A stretch of DNA of 64,000 nucleotides, taken from NCBI RefSeq assembly GCF_029227915.1, contig NC_079879.1, forward strand, positions 14,386,001 through 14,450,000, read 5' to 3'. The translations under genes and the position numbers were made by a program. Below the pieces are notes generated by a model. That model was given only the letters and a program-made list of their open reading frames with translations, ran no database searches and had not been told where the DNA came from. The stretch is from Hydractinia symbiolongicarpus (taxonomy: Eukaryota; Cnidaria; Hydrozoa; Anthoathecata; Hydractiniidae). Shown here in pieces: positions 19,828 through 29,708 of the stretch (its first letter is position 1; every line of letters begins with the position of its first letter).

Positions 19828-20008
19828 ATTTATTTTGGAATAATTCAGGGGACATGATTACTCATATTCTGTATAATATGAGTATATAATATTGCGCATG
19901 CGTTGATGATGTCATATCATTTAATATTATTATGTGTTGGTTACTGGCATATTCATATTATTTTGTGTTGGTTATTGGCAATATGATATGATTATATGTT
20001 GATATCAG
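19828..20008. other. AT-rich spacer with ATATTGCGCATGCG and imperfect short repeats
   Basis: No gene seen. It contains GTGTTGGTTACTGGCATATTCATATTATTTT-like short repeats (about 19932-19985) and a GCGCATGCG palindrome next to GATGATGTCAT, echoing 23609-23683. Confidence 0.5.
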
Positions 20009-20100
20009 CATATGATTTCGTTTTGATTTTGGGCTGAGGTGGTGGTGGAAGCGGAGTTTTTGGGGGTAAAGGTGTAGGAGGAGCGAAAACCCGGTTATAT
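20009..20100 (+). repeat. About 90-bp direct repeat, copy A
   Basis: It runs from CATATGATTTCGTTTT through GAGGTGGTGGTGGAAG to GGAGCGAAAACC and is repeated in the same orientation at 20541-20645 with several differences. The two copies bracket the minus-strand zinc protein gene. Confidence 0.75.
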
Positions 20101-20456
20101 TCAACGATATAACCAATGGAAATACCTTTTTCGGTTTTGCTCATGTCTGTAAGCGTTCTTGAGCAGGCACTCGATACAATTTGTGCTAAATCTTAGGCTC
20201 TTTTTGTTTATTATCCTATACTCGAAATCAAATTTAAGCTCCCCGCAACAGGGGCACATTTTACCATTACCATATTTTTTCTGACGTTCTTCGAGGGCGG
20301 CAGCCTGTATAGCCTCAAGGCACCAGATGTAGGATTTTCTCCTCTGCCCATCATCCTTGATTCTGAATTTAACCATGGATAAAAATTGTCTACACTGTAG
20401 CCATTTTGAGCGTTCCATTCTTCTTTTACAACTCCAGTGTAGACTTCAAATAACAC
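20101..20456 (-). pseudogene. Zinc-finger protein, frameshifted
   Basis: The N-terminal part is read from 20456 (MLFEVYTGVVKEEW) and the frame changes near 20375. The C-terminal part, to 20101, has CPCCGELKFDFEYRI..KSLRFSTNCIECL followed by a basic tail. The C-x2-C...C-x2-C layout with FxxxxxxxxS resembles the zinc part of the 7944-8321 protein, so the two may be related. No function is assignable. Confidence 0.5.
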
Positions 20457-20540
20457 GGACCTTAGAGTATGGGAATTTCCCTACTCAATTCTATTTTTGT
20501 TGATGTCAGCATTATTGCTTTTGCGTATCCGTTGATGACG

Positions 20541-20645
20541 TCATATGATTTCGTTTTACTTGTTTTTTGGGATGAGGTGGTGGTGGAAGTGGTGGAAGCG
20601 AGGTTTTTGAGGGTAAAGGTGTGGAAGGAGCGAAAAACCGTATAT
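20541..20645 (+). repeat. About 100-bp direct repeat, copy B
   Basis: Second copy of 20009-20100, with an extra GTGGTGGAAG unit. It is preceded by GTTGATGACGTCAT, a CRE-like palindrome that also precedes copy A in degenerate form. Confidence 0.75.
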
Positions 20646-20757
20646 CCTCACTCCTTACTACTACTAATGTTCTTACAAAGTATATTCTTTTAAAGTAAAA
20701 TGTGCGTATATTAGCTGATTGCCCTTGTCTTTCTTTTATTTCAAATATAGCATTTGT

Positions 20758-21483
20758 ATGGCAAACAAAAGGATCATTCCTACTTATTTTAATGAGGCTG
20801 CTGTGACTAAAAAAAGAAAGGATTCCCACGGTTTTAACTCCATTGAAGAACTTACAGCTAATCCAGACTTCAAAGTGAGAAAAATTCTATCCTTCAAATT
20901 GGACATTGATTATAGAATTATTTTCAAAATTGATGTTGCTAATAAAATATATAGGCAGCTGGAAAAAGAAATTAAGTATTCACTGGACAGTAAAATAAGG
21001 ATTTTTGGGAATACCTTTGATATTTCTAGAAAACAAGTAGCATTTGGTGACTTTGGCATCACTTATAACTTTTCCGGTGTAAAAGTACCTGCTCAAACAT
21101 GGCATCCTTTGGTATATGATCTTAAAAGAATAGTGGAGGGTATTTGTGACTGCAAATTTAATTTTGTCTTGGTAAACAGATACAAGGATGGAAATGATTA
21201 CATTGGTGAGCATCGAGATAATGAAAAAGATTTAGACATAAACTTTCCAATTGTCTCACTTTCTTTTGGACAGAAAAGAGACTTTACTTTTAAACATCAC
21301 TCATCACGAGGATCAAAGTTAAAAAAAGATATTCTAAATGTGAAATTGGCACTAGAACATGGAAGTTTGCTAGTTATGAACCCTCCCACTAATACATATT
21401 GGTATCATAGCTTGCCTAAACGATCTGTTAGATCATGTCCTAACCCAAGGATAAACCTGACATTTAGAAAAATCAAGACTTAG
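20758..21483 (+). CDS. ALKBH2-like: ALKBH2-like DNA oxidative demethylase, intronless
   Basis: A Fe(II)/2-oxoglutarate dioxygenase that repairs alkylated bases such as 1-methyladenine. The chosen start is ATG 20758, giving 241 residues; the frame is also open upstream to 20719. Features: RKQVAFGDFGITYNFSG (residues 91-107), NRYKDGNDYIGEHRDNE with iron ligands His152 and Asp154, PIVSLSFG, MNPPTNTYWYHSLP with the third ligand His217, and RINLTFR with the 2-oxoglutarate Arg231. All catalytic residues are present and the length is close to animal ALKBH2. Codons are AT-rich. There is no intron, although animal ALKBH2 genes usually have some, so it is either a retrocopy or cargo of a mobile element. 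No clear poly(A) tail or target duplication is seen. Confidence 0.9.
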   Translation: MANKRIIPTYFNEAAVTKKRKDSHGFNSIEELTANPDFKVRKILSFKLDIDYRIIFKIDVANKIYRQLEKEIKYSLDSKIRIFGNTFDISRKQVAFGDFGITYNFSGVKVPAQTWHPLVYDLKRIVEGICDCKFNFVLVNRYKDGNDYIGEHRDNEKDLDINFPIVSLSFGQKRDFTFKHHSSRGSKLKKDILNVKLALEHGSLLVMNPPTNTYWYHSLPKRSVRSCPNPRINLTFRKIKT

Positions 21484-21639
21484 TCAACTATTTACTCAAT
21501 ACATCCAAGAAAATGGAATACTAAAACATTTGTATACTTAATTATTTTGTTTAAATAGCTAAAATTAAATAGCTAAAAATTTTTTACCTTTTTTTCTTAT
21601 TGTTACACGTGTCCATTTTATTTCTATATTATAATATTA
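21484..21639. other. AT-rich spacer
   Basis: 3' flank of the ALKBH2-like gene. No AATAAA signal is obvious and no gene is seen; it contains a duplicated AAATAGCTAAAA. Confidence 0.5.
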
Positions 21640-23313
21640 ACTAGCCGGGAAACCCGGCGTCGAAACGCCGGGTTAAGCCACAAGTAAAGGTGTGATCCGG
21701 CATTGAACACTCTGTGGAGCGCTTAATAAGAGCTGTAAACTGTCCCACACAATCAGGTGGAGCGCTTTAGTACAGGTATACAGTATGTCGTTAATCATTT
21801 GAAGCGCATACACCATTATAGTGTGCGACTGTAACATATTTTTCAAAAAATAACTTTCCCGCAACGATAACTCATATAAAAACAGAGTTTACAAAGTGTT
21901 GTTACTCCATCATAGCAAAAACAATCGTCAATTTTATTTCATTTTGCGGAATAACTTTTTGCGCAAGTTAAAAAATTAATCGTGACACTGAGCTGAACGC
22001 TTAGTACAGTTAAACCGTGTTGCACAGGCGTAAATCAAGTTAAGCGCATACACCATTATAGTGTGCGACTGTAACATATTTTTTTTAAATTACTTTCCCG
22101 CAACAATAGCTGATATGAAAACAGAGTTTACAAACCGTTGTTACCCTGTCATAGCAAAAACAATCGGTCAATATTATTTTATTTTGTGGAAAAGTCTTTT
22201 TAAAAGTTAAAAAATTAATCGTGACACTGGGCTGAGCGCTTAGTACAGTTAAACCGTGTTGTACAGCGTATAGTAATAATACCCTTTTGAAAAAAACTTT
22301 CTCGCAGACACAGGGCTGAGCGGTTAGTCCAGGCGTGATTCCCAAGAAAGTTTAAAAATTAATTGTCACAGTGGTGGGCTGACCTTAGTATATACAGGTA
22401 AACGGTGTTGCACATGCCCATAGGCGTAACAGCCTTTTACAAAAAACAGTCTGTTTTTAACACTGGGCTAACCGCTTAGTACAGTTAAACACAGTTGAAC
22501 AGGCGCATAAGGCGTATTACCCTTTTCCAAAAATGTTCATTGCAACTTCGGTTTAAATAAAAACACAGGGAACAGCCTGTCGTTACTCGTCCAGCCAAAA
22601 CAATCGCTCAGTCATTTCATTTGCAGAAAAAGTTTGCAGAAAAATAATAAAATATGTAGCTATACCTAGCTAGCTAACTGCATTTAGCATAAAAATTATA
22701 TATTGCTTAAGAATATTGTTGTAGCCAAACTGCATTTTTATACTTTCACTTTTTAAGGAGCTAGCTAAATAGCCACAGCCTCAACATAAAAATAAATGTT
22801 GGCTAGGATAAAAAGCTCTTATACCATACAGAATAGCAATAAGTGAGGCTCTAGCTAGCTAGTAGCTATAGCTAGCTAATCTTCGTTCCTAGCCAAACAT
22901 CCTAAAACTGGTGCGTTTAAGATCTGTACGTGGCTAAAAAACGTGACAATATATTTATCCTAACATTGAAAACAAACAGAAAACAAATATTACAAATATA
23001 TAAGGCTTTTAGAAGATAAAAAAGTCAAACAGGCCTACAAACCTCACACACTGACCACAAACACGACCATTATCAAAATGGCCTTCGTTCCGCGAAGATC
23101 TTGGATTCTTTCTGGTCGCGAAAATCTTGGTTTTTTTTTAAAGAATCAGGCGTTGTGAATGGTGTTCCACGCGCGAGCGGTCAAAACAAAGTCGGTAAAA
23201 ATATATCGCATTTGGTATCGGCGCGTAATTTACAAAATTTCGTGTTTCCGTTACGGGACGCGGCTTTCGCGGACACACAGACAGACAGACGGAATACGGC
23301 TATTATTAAAGAG
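21640..23313 (+). repeat. Interspersed repeat of the ACTAG...TATTATTA family, long copy
   Basis: It begins ACTAGCCGGGAAACCCGGCG followed by a GC hairpin (about 21645-21674) and ends CAGACAGACAGACGG...CGGCTATTATTAAAGAG, the same signature as the copies at 35117-39152. It contains imperfect tandem repeats (21690-22640) and TAGC-rich sequence. The short frame at 23101-23340 looks accidental. Probably a non-autonomous mobile element; class not determined. Confidence 0.7.
21690..22640. repeat. Imperfect tandem repeats, about 245-bp period degrading to shorter
   Basis: Shared blocks are GCATACACCATTATAGTGTG, AACAGAGTTTACAAA, CATAGCAAAAACAATCG, TTAATCGTGACACTG and GCTTAGTACAGTTAAAC. They recur at about 21790/22037, 21883/22120 and 21980/22220, then in shortened form to 22640. 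Confidence 0.75.
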
Positions 23314-23608
23314 AAACATAAAAATTGCCAATTAATGTAATTCGGCTGGGTCCATATAGAGTTAAAAATGTTTTCTGGCTGTTCACTTTGACGTTTTAAA
23401 CATTTTACATAAATTTCAATATTTAGTAATAGTAACCATAATTATGCTCAATAAAAGAAAATACATGTTTAGAGCTACTTCATGACGTCATGATTTCGCA
23501 TAATTAGCGCAACTAGAGATATATATTTGTATGTTTTGGCGCAAACTGTTAAAACCTCAAAACCACCCGCTTCTCCATACATCCCCCTACACCCCCTGAC
23601 ACCCCATC
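23314..23608. other. Non-coding AT-rich stretch
   Basis: No gene seen. It contains a perfect CATGACGTCATG palindrome (about 23482) and a C-rich tract CATCCCCCTACACCCCCTGACACCCC (about 23579-23605). Confidence 0.4.
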
Positions 23609-23683
23609 TGCGCATGCGCAAAATATGACGTCATCCGACAAACATCCGCGCATGCGCAAAAACTTCAACAGAGTTTGACGTCA
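23609..23683. promoter_or_regulatory. Paired NRF1-like and CRE-like palindromes
   Basis: TGCGCATGCGCA (23609-23620) and ATGACGTCAT (23625-23634) are followed by a second GCGCATGCGC (about 23648-23657) and TGACGTCA (23676-23683). These match the consensus sites of NRF1 and CREB/ATF. Similar pairs occur near 19905 and 20530. A promoter role for whatever lies downstream (Element 2) is inference. Confidence 0.55.
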
Positions 23684-23890
23684 TCTGCACAAGGTGTCAA
23701 TTTCTGTCCATGTCAAGATTTATTGATCAAGAAAATTTTTAATAAATAAAATGAGTTTTTTTATAAATACCATTGCACAATTCATCGAGGAGTATCTCTG
23801 GCTGCTCAGGTATGTTCAGGATCAATTTCCCGTTCCCTCTATACGGCTAATTCGCAATGCATTATGGTAGTTGTATTCCGCAAAGTAATT

Positions 23891-23953
23891 ATAGAGATGG
23901 GGGTACGAGGCCAGTTTGGTAAACCAAACTTTCCTCGAACACCTCATCTCTAT
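23891..23953. repeat. 63-bp imperfect hairpin
   Basis: Arm 23891-23920 (ATAGAGATGGGG...AGTTTGGT) pairs with 23923-23953 (ACCAAACT...CATCTCTAT), loop of 2. It may be a miniature fold-back element or a terminal structure of Element 2. Confidence 0.7.
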
Positions 23954-24164
23954 GACTACTTGTACACCCTTCGGCTTTGCTTTATGACGTCACATGTAAA
24001 ACTGTCCTCATACCCTCATATGGTGTTTTGGAGATATTACAATACACGTATGGCCATTTACGTGTAAAGTGCTATTTTTTGATACTTGGGAGGGTCTGCA
24101 AGTGTATATTTATGGTGTTGCCAAGGGTCGGCAAGAGTATGTTTTTTCAGCGTGTACACCATCG

Positions 24165-24284
24165 GATGTCTCTCCAAAATATGGTATAGAAAAAGTTCAA
24201 CCGTCCGATGTCTCTAATATATGGTATAGAAAAAGTTCAACTGTCCGATGTCTCTAATATATGGTATAGAAAAAGTTCAAATGT
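24165..24284 (+). repeat. Three 40-bp tandem repeats
   Basis: Units begin at 24165, 24205 and 24245 (CCGATGTCTCTAATATATGG... GTTCAACTGT). The first is slightly diverged and the other two are almost identical. They lie just upstream of Element 2's first gene. Confidence 0.9.
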
Positions 24285-24360
24285 TGTAGTGGTAGTTATG
24301 ACGTCATAGTTTGATGGAATATATATAAAGAAATAACATGTATGTATAGTATAGATAAAT

Positions 24361-25129
24361 AAATTTACGGATAGAGAAATTTTGGAATTAGGTGATGAGG
24401 ATTTACTTGATTATATGGGGTATCATATGGATGATTATTTTGATGATACTGATGATAAGATATTATAGATTGTACTTGTGATGTGGATAAGATTAAGAGT
24501 ACAGCAGCATCGATATTAGTTTGTCCAAAATGTGGTGTAGTTAGTGATATTCCAGTTTATATAAATTCATACAGTGTTTTTGAACGTTGTACATTTCGGA
24601 AGAATTGCATATACAAGAGGGGTGGGAATTTCACTGTTATCCTAAAGCAGTTCATAGGTATACAAGATCAAGTGGTACCTGATGATGTGGTAAAAACGTT
24701 GTGGAGTCAGATTAATAATACAGACATTTAGTATACAATTATGTTATACCATTGAGTATCCCCATACTAGAATCACTATTAAAGAAGAACAAGTTGATGT
24801 CCTATAAAAATAGTATATTTTACATTTATTTCACATTAATGAATCAACCGTTTCCACATCTAACAATAGAGGAACGTAATTGAGCACAACATCTATTTAC
24901 TGTCATAAGTCGCCTATACAATAAGTACAAACCAAGTAAGAAAAAGAGCTTTATAAACTATTACTTTACACTAAAAAAGATATTCCAAGCACTGGGTATG
25001 AATGATTATGCAAAAATAATTCCACAATTAAAAACCCAATCTAGGCAAAAGGAAATAGAAAGAATATGGGGTTTAATATCTAAGGATTCAAAATGGGCTG
25101 AAGCTCTTCAGAAACAAATGATCTCTTAG
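24361..25129 (+). pseudogene. VLTF3-like late transcription factor, broken (Element 2)
   Basis: It resembles the viral late transcription factor 3 family of nucleocytoplasmic large DNA viruses and some Polintons. The first part is an acidic lead (DREILELGDEDLL...) with no ATG. After a frame break near 24470 comes a zinc ribbon (TCDVDK...LVCPKCGVVSD) and RGGNFTVILKQFIG..DQVVPDDVVKTLW, ending at 24731. The C-terminal part follows after a gap (about 24895-25129): SFINYYFTLKKIFQALGMNDYAKIIPQLK...IERIWGLISKDSKW, stop 25127-25129. Stops lie between the pieces. Its 3' end overlaps the convergent integrase by about 50 bp. The family is identified from pattern only, and Element 1 shows no counterpart. 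Confidence 0.7.
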
Positions 25130-26020
25130 GACCATCATCCAAACAATTAACGTTGGTTGATTATGTTTAATGTATCTATCTTTTATTCTATATACGTCCA
25201 CCGACCATATTGGATCAGTAGATCGTTTTCGTCTTTTACCTTTATAAATTTCTCCTTCCAATTCACCAGGCTCGTAAAGATATCTAACGTTGGTACCAAC
25301 ATCTAGCAATGTTTTATTATCACTTTTGTTGGGCTGTGAAAATCCCTGTTTTATTGAAGTATGTTTTATGGCGTCTGCTGGTTTCATACCAATTAGTCTG
25401 GTTTTTTCGTTATTCAAAGCACTAACTACAGTTTGCAATCTACCAACCCATTCTCTGTTACTTTTTGATGGATCTTCAAACTCTTTATGGTATTGATAAC
25501 TAAATAGTCTATCCACTAATGTTTTATTAAATCGTTCAACAATACCTTGACTTCCATGTTGGCTAGGTTCACCACGTTGTATTATGACATCATTCTTGTT
25601 CATAAGTTTTGTAACATCACCATAAAATTCTTTGCCAGCATCACAAATTAATGTTTTTGGAAATTTTAATTCGGTATTAACATATGTCCAATTAAAGGCT
25701 TCGGCAGTTTCTTTCGAGCTTTTTACTAGTTAGTTAATATGCTGATTTATACCTACTAGCAACATCCACAACGCAGAGAGCATACTTATATGTTTTTCTT
25801 TTGTACTTATCATTTGGAAGATACAAGACATCTACCTGGTGAATATCATTGGGTGTAGCATAAACAGAAAATGAGGAATTGGGTCTTGGAATATACTTTG
25901 GTGCTGGTAAATTGGTTGTACCGGCTTTTTTAGCCAACTTACTTATTGCACTTCTACCTCTCCAGTATGATAAATCTTATTCATTCTTATAATATATGGA
26001 GTATAATATCTAAGAACCAT
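25080..26020 (-). pseudogene. Polinton integrase, broken (Element 2)
   Basis: It begins near ATG 26020-26018, overlapping the end of the membrane-protein gene. The N-terminal YWRGRSAISKLAKKAG region is split by a frameshift near 25940. The core has Asp in HQVDVLYLPND, a stop at 25736-25734, then Asp in LICDAGKEF and Glu in GIVERFNKT. The C-terminal part has VSALNNEKTRL, NVRYLYEPGELEG and STDPIWS. A last shift near 25150 leads to the DDGPKRSFVSEEL end, with the stop at 25082-25080. The lineage differs from the Element 1 integrase. Confidence 0.88.
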
Positions 26021-26396
26021 AAATCTTTTCATACTTGTTACTTATCCCATTGATTGGTGGACATAGGTCAGTAATAATACCATCCAATATCACCATATCT
26101 GATAGAAATGTAGTATCCTCATATTTTAATCCATTAAGAAATGATTGTATTTGGGTAAGAACCTTATTGTATGATGTGTATGCAAATTTATACATCTCAA
26201 CCTTGTTAACAATATTTGTTTTCGTCATATATCCCTGTATGATGACACTAACACCACTTATAGTTGCCAATATGATGGCATTTGCAGTTATTGTTCCAGC
26301 AATCCCACCAACAACAATTAATGTTATACTAACCATATTTAGAACCAATTTTAGTTTTTTAGTACGTTTATATTTCCATTTGTAGTATATGTACAA
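26010..26396 (-). CDS. Two-helix membrane protein, unknown
   Basis: 128 residues: a basic N-terminus (KWKYKRTKK), two hydrophobic segments (about residues 18-34 and 37-55), then a helical tail with AYTSYNKVLTQIQSFLNG and DGIITDLCPPI. I recall this family from cnidarian Polintons; no function is known. The frame is intact but the start is uncertain. Confidence 0.6.
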   Translation of the reverse strand: MYIYYKWKYKRTKKLKLVLNMVSITLIVVGGIAGTITANAIILATISGVSVIIQGYMTKTNIVNKVEMYKFAYTSYNKVLTQIQSFLNGLKYEDTTFLSDMVILDGIITDLCPPINGISNKYEKIYGS

Positions 26397-26530
26397 CTTG
26401 GTAATACTTATACCAATTCAATAGTTTAACTATTTCAACGTCTGAACAATCTTCACCACTATATTCAAAGCATATGATTTGTTTCATTATATTATATATA
26501 AAATAAATTATTCTAGTTATATATTATAGA

Positions 26531-27944
26531 ATGGCAAAAGGTTTTGAACCATTAGATAATAACGATGAATTTAATGAAAGTTTTAATAAAGCTAAAGATT
26601 ATGGTAATGATGATAGATTAGATTATCATAAATCATTATACCTGGTTAAAGAATTAGAAACAAAAATATATCATATAGATAAAGGTGAACAATCAGAAGA
26701 GCAAATTGCTGAAAGAGAAGAATTGAAAAAGATTATTATGATATAATGAAAAAATTGAAAAAGAAAAAGTTAGGATGTCTAAAGAGATAGTATCGAAACT
26801 GCATAAAGAATATAATAAAATAAAATAAATACAAGAGTGAAGTTTAAAGATGAACAATCTGCTAAATATTGTATGATAAAATTAAGTATAATGATAAAAG
26901 TTTTACAATTTTTTTACAATTTATTATGGTAGTAGAAGGATATTATTAACAGATGAAAACAAATTTAGAACGGCTAAAGAATATGGTGAATTATTTGGCA
27001 ATGATTTATTAAGAGAGATTGGCTTTAGACCGAAAAAATCTAAATCAGCAAAAAAAGCATTATTAAAAGGGGCTACTGAACTACAGGGAGATCTTAATAA
27101 ATTAGAATCAGGCCATGATAATAAAGGCACTGATATTGAAATGGATGATATTAAAAAATCAAAAGAAACAACAAAATCCATAGTTTTTTTACACACACTG
27201 TAGACATATCCCTTGTTGGTGATGAAAATACACCTCTACTAAATAAAGAACTAAAATCAAAAAATAGTGCATTTAAGAAACTCATAGATAGAATTAAAGA
27301 TATATATGATAGAATAAAGGAAACCAAAAATAGGCAAAAGAAGGAGTACATAAAGCTTAATGTAATGGAAAATGATGAGAGCTATACCGAGGAACAGAAA
27401 CAGGAAGTCATAGAATATATGAAGAAAATGAAGATCTTAGAAAAAGTAATAAGGATCTCGGTAAGTTAAAAGATGAATATTTAAATCAAATACAACAAAT
27501 TAAACAGTCACTTTCACATTTTGTAGATAAGAAAACCGGTACACTAGGTGAAAGAATTAAAAACCTATTCCGTGAACAAGGAATTACAATAGTATCAGTT
27601 CTAACAGCCTTTGGTATGGCTATTGGCGTCATCGTTGAAGCATTATTACCAGGTGGTGGATCAGCAGCGGTAGCCAGTGGTGGAGGTGGTGATACACCTA
27701 GTGGCAAAAGAGGTGCCAAAGAATGGATAAAGAATAAGTTGAAAGCACTTGCTGGCCTACTTGGTAAATTAGCAGGAAAGCAGCAGTAGCAGCAGCACTA
27801 CCAGGGATTATAGGATCCGTGGTCGCATGGATACTAAATAGAGCAAAAAATGCCATTGGATGGCTATCGCAAAATGTATGGGCACTTATTACAGGTATAG
27901 GTGTGTTAATCTATACATACTTTATGACAAGAAAAAGAGGATAA
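26531..27944 (+). pseudogene. Conserved Polinton membrane protein, large, broken (Element 2)
   Basis: Start ATG 26531 with MAKGFEPLDNNDEF, open to 26746. Fragments follow in different frames: FRTAKEYGELFGNDLLREIGF (about 26960-27020), coiled-coil-like charged stretches to 27470, then LGERIKNLFREQGITIVSVLTAFG, a hydrophobic segment, a Gly-rich linker, LAGLLGKLAGK, ALPGIIGSV and a terminal membrane segment ending YFMTRKRG, stop 27942-27944. Several frameshifts and stops are present, including near 26750, 27200, 27470 and 27780. Homologous to 15046-16068. Confidence 0.75.
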
Positions 27945-27949
27945 TCTAT

Positions 27950-29055
27950 CTAAAAAAGATACCACCACATTGAAAACACAGTAGTTATAGTTAAAATTAC
28001 AGCTATTTTCTCCTCCTCATGAGTTATTTCACCTATCGGTACTTCTGATTTTGTATTATCAGTAGTATTCCTCTTTGGAATTGTAGGATCTGTCTTCCTT
28101 AGTGGTATAGGATCTGGGTTCTTCTTTGGTGTAGTTGGACCTGGTTTCTTTTCTTTTGGTATAGGTTTTGGATCCGGTTATTTTTCCGTATTAACTTTAA
28201 GATTAGTACCCAAGCCAAAGTCTGATTTTGATACTAGGATTTCATTATTATAGTTATATCAACATGCCTATTAATAATGTTTTCAAAGTTGTTTAGAAAC
28301 ACTTGCTGACAATCTAATGCTGGACCTGTATTACCTAAAATGCTTGATCTTGTAGACGTTTGGGATGTTAGTAGAAGGTATGAATAGGCTCTAACGGATT
28401 CACTAAGCTTCTGTACACCAATTGTTGTTAAACCCCTAGAATGTTCTATAATCCATCTAGCAAAACTATTGGAATCATAAAATGAATCGCCGGGTGTGTT
28501 GTTATATTCTGGTCTCTTACTTTGTATGAACTCATGTAGTTTTCATTTTTCCATGTATTATAATTGCTGTCAACACCATATTCTCTACATAATTGCAGAT
28601 ATTTATCTCTAGTGAATGTAATATTACTAACAGAAAACCCTTGTTGGTATGGTAGATAGGCTTCCAGTATTTTGAATATCCGTCTAATGTGATAATAAAC
28701 ATGGAAACTGTATATGCTTTTAGCCAAAGGATGATCTGTTTCATTTAAATGCTCGGGTGATATTCCAAATACGCTTGTTGATAGAAATACTGCAAAATTT
28801 AATTAGGTCTGCCAAAGTTTGAATAGGTTGGTTTTCCAATTGTCAAATGTTGGATCTCCTGCCCTAACTGCTTTCTACCTCATAGTTGGTAAATATGTTT
28901 GCAAACTTACTCTGGAAACTCTCAGTATCACTTACATTCTCCGAAACCACTATATTCTGTATGTATAGGTCCTTTGCTTTGATTTGTTGTAGGTATTTTC
29001 CACCGTTTGGTTCATAAAACCCTGATATTTTAGGATTGTATTTAAAAATTCTATT
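27950..29055 (-). pseudogene. Conserved Polinton protein with C-terminal anchor, broken (Element 2)
   Basis: The N-terminus FKYNPK...GKYLQQIKAKDLYIQNIV lacks an ATG. The central piece 28727-28446 has SFHVYYHIRRIFKILEAYLP and LCREYGV. After a frameshift near 28500 come RGLTTIGVQKLSESVRAYSYLLL and LDCQQVFLNNFENII. The end has Pro/Lys-rich repeats (about 28190-28060) and a membrane tail finishing at 27952-27950, eight bases beyond the stop of the convergent gene. Homologous to 16099-17188. Confidence 0.72.
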
Positions 29056-29117
29056 AATTATATTATATAACTTAGAAAATGTATATTGTAATAGATGACA
29101 TTTGAAAAGGTATCCAT

Positions 29118-29681
29118 TTGCAAAAACCTATCGACAATAGAAATAATAGTAAAAGAATTGGTTTAGTTAGAGCACGTTTGGTTTACACGTTTTACAACAT
29201 TGAAGAAGACGAGAAGATTTATCTAAAAAATGATACACACATTATTGTTAAAAAGGGTTTCTATAGTATTAATGATATTATACGACATATCAGCAGTAGA
29301 ATAAATTATAGTACATTAACTGGAAAATCTATAATTGGAAATGGAATAAAAAAGTTTGATTACTATCTTCACAACATATTAGGAGTAAATAATAATAATT
29401 ACGTTGATCTTCTTCTATCTAAAAAATCATTTACTTTCTCCACCGATGCTCTCTCTACAACAGATAATCTACATAATGGGATTCCATCCAATACCCTTCA
29501 TACTGGATACACACCAAAAGATGTTTCATTTGGTGATACAATAATATTCGAGCCAACTAATGTTCAATACAAAACTATGAGAAATGGTATAATAGATTAT
29601 ATTAGTGTTGAGCTACTAGATAATGACAGAAATATTATAAACAGTAATTTACCTACATCGGTTGTTCTTCATATTATGTAA
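29118..29681 (+). CDS. Penton/minor capsid protein (Element 2)
   Basis: About 187 residues in an open frame: LVYTFYNIEEDEKIYL, a loop with KKGFYSINDIIRHI, then IDYISVELLDNDRNIINSNLPTSVVLHIM, matching the ITDxxGRxxxLxGExITVxLH end typical of Polinton penton-type single jelly-roll proteins. The frame begins with TTG and a nearby ATG (29096) is out of frame, so the first codons may be damaged. It is followed at once by the capsid gene, as expected for virion modules. Confidence 0.75.
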   Translation: MQKPIDNRNNSKRIGLVRARLVYTFYNIEEDEKIYLKNDTHIIVKKGFYSINDIIRHISSRINYSTLTGKSIIGNGIKKFDYYLHNILGVNNNNYVDLLLSKKSFTFSTDALSTTDNLHNGIPSNTLHTGYTPKDVSFGDTIIFEPTNVQYKTMRNGIIDYISVELLDNDRNIINSNLPTSVVLHIM

Positions 29682-29698
29682 CTTTTTCTATTGTATAA

Positions 29699-29708
29699 AT
29701 ATATAATG
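29699..29708 (+). promoter_or_regulatory. ATATATAATG start context, representative of Element 2
   Basis: AAATATATAATG ends in the capsid start codon. The same string precedes the ATPase start at 30870, and TAATATATAATG precedes 32581; TTAATAATATAATG precedes 31537. The motif is stronger than AT-richness alone would suggest, but a promoter role is inference. Confidence 0.45.

Noticed and set aside
23864-24257. Overlapping short plus-strand frames upstream of Element 2
   Set aside because: They run through the hairpin and the 40-bp tandem repeats, with no protein-like conservation.
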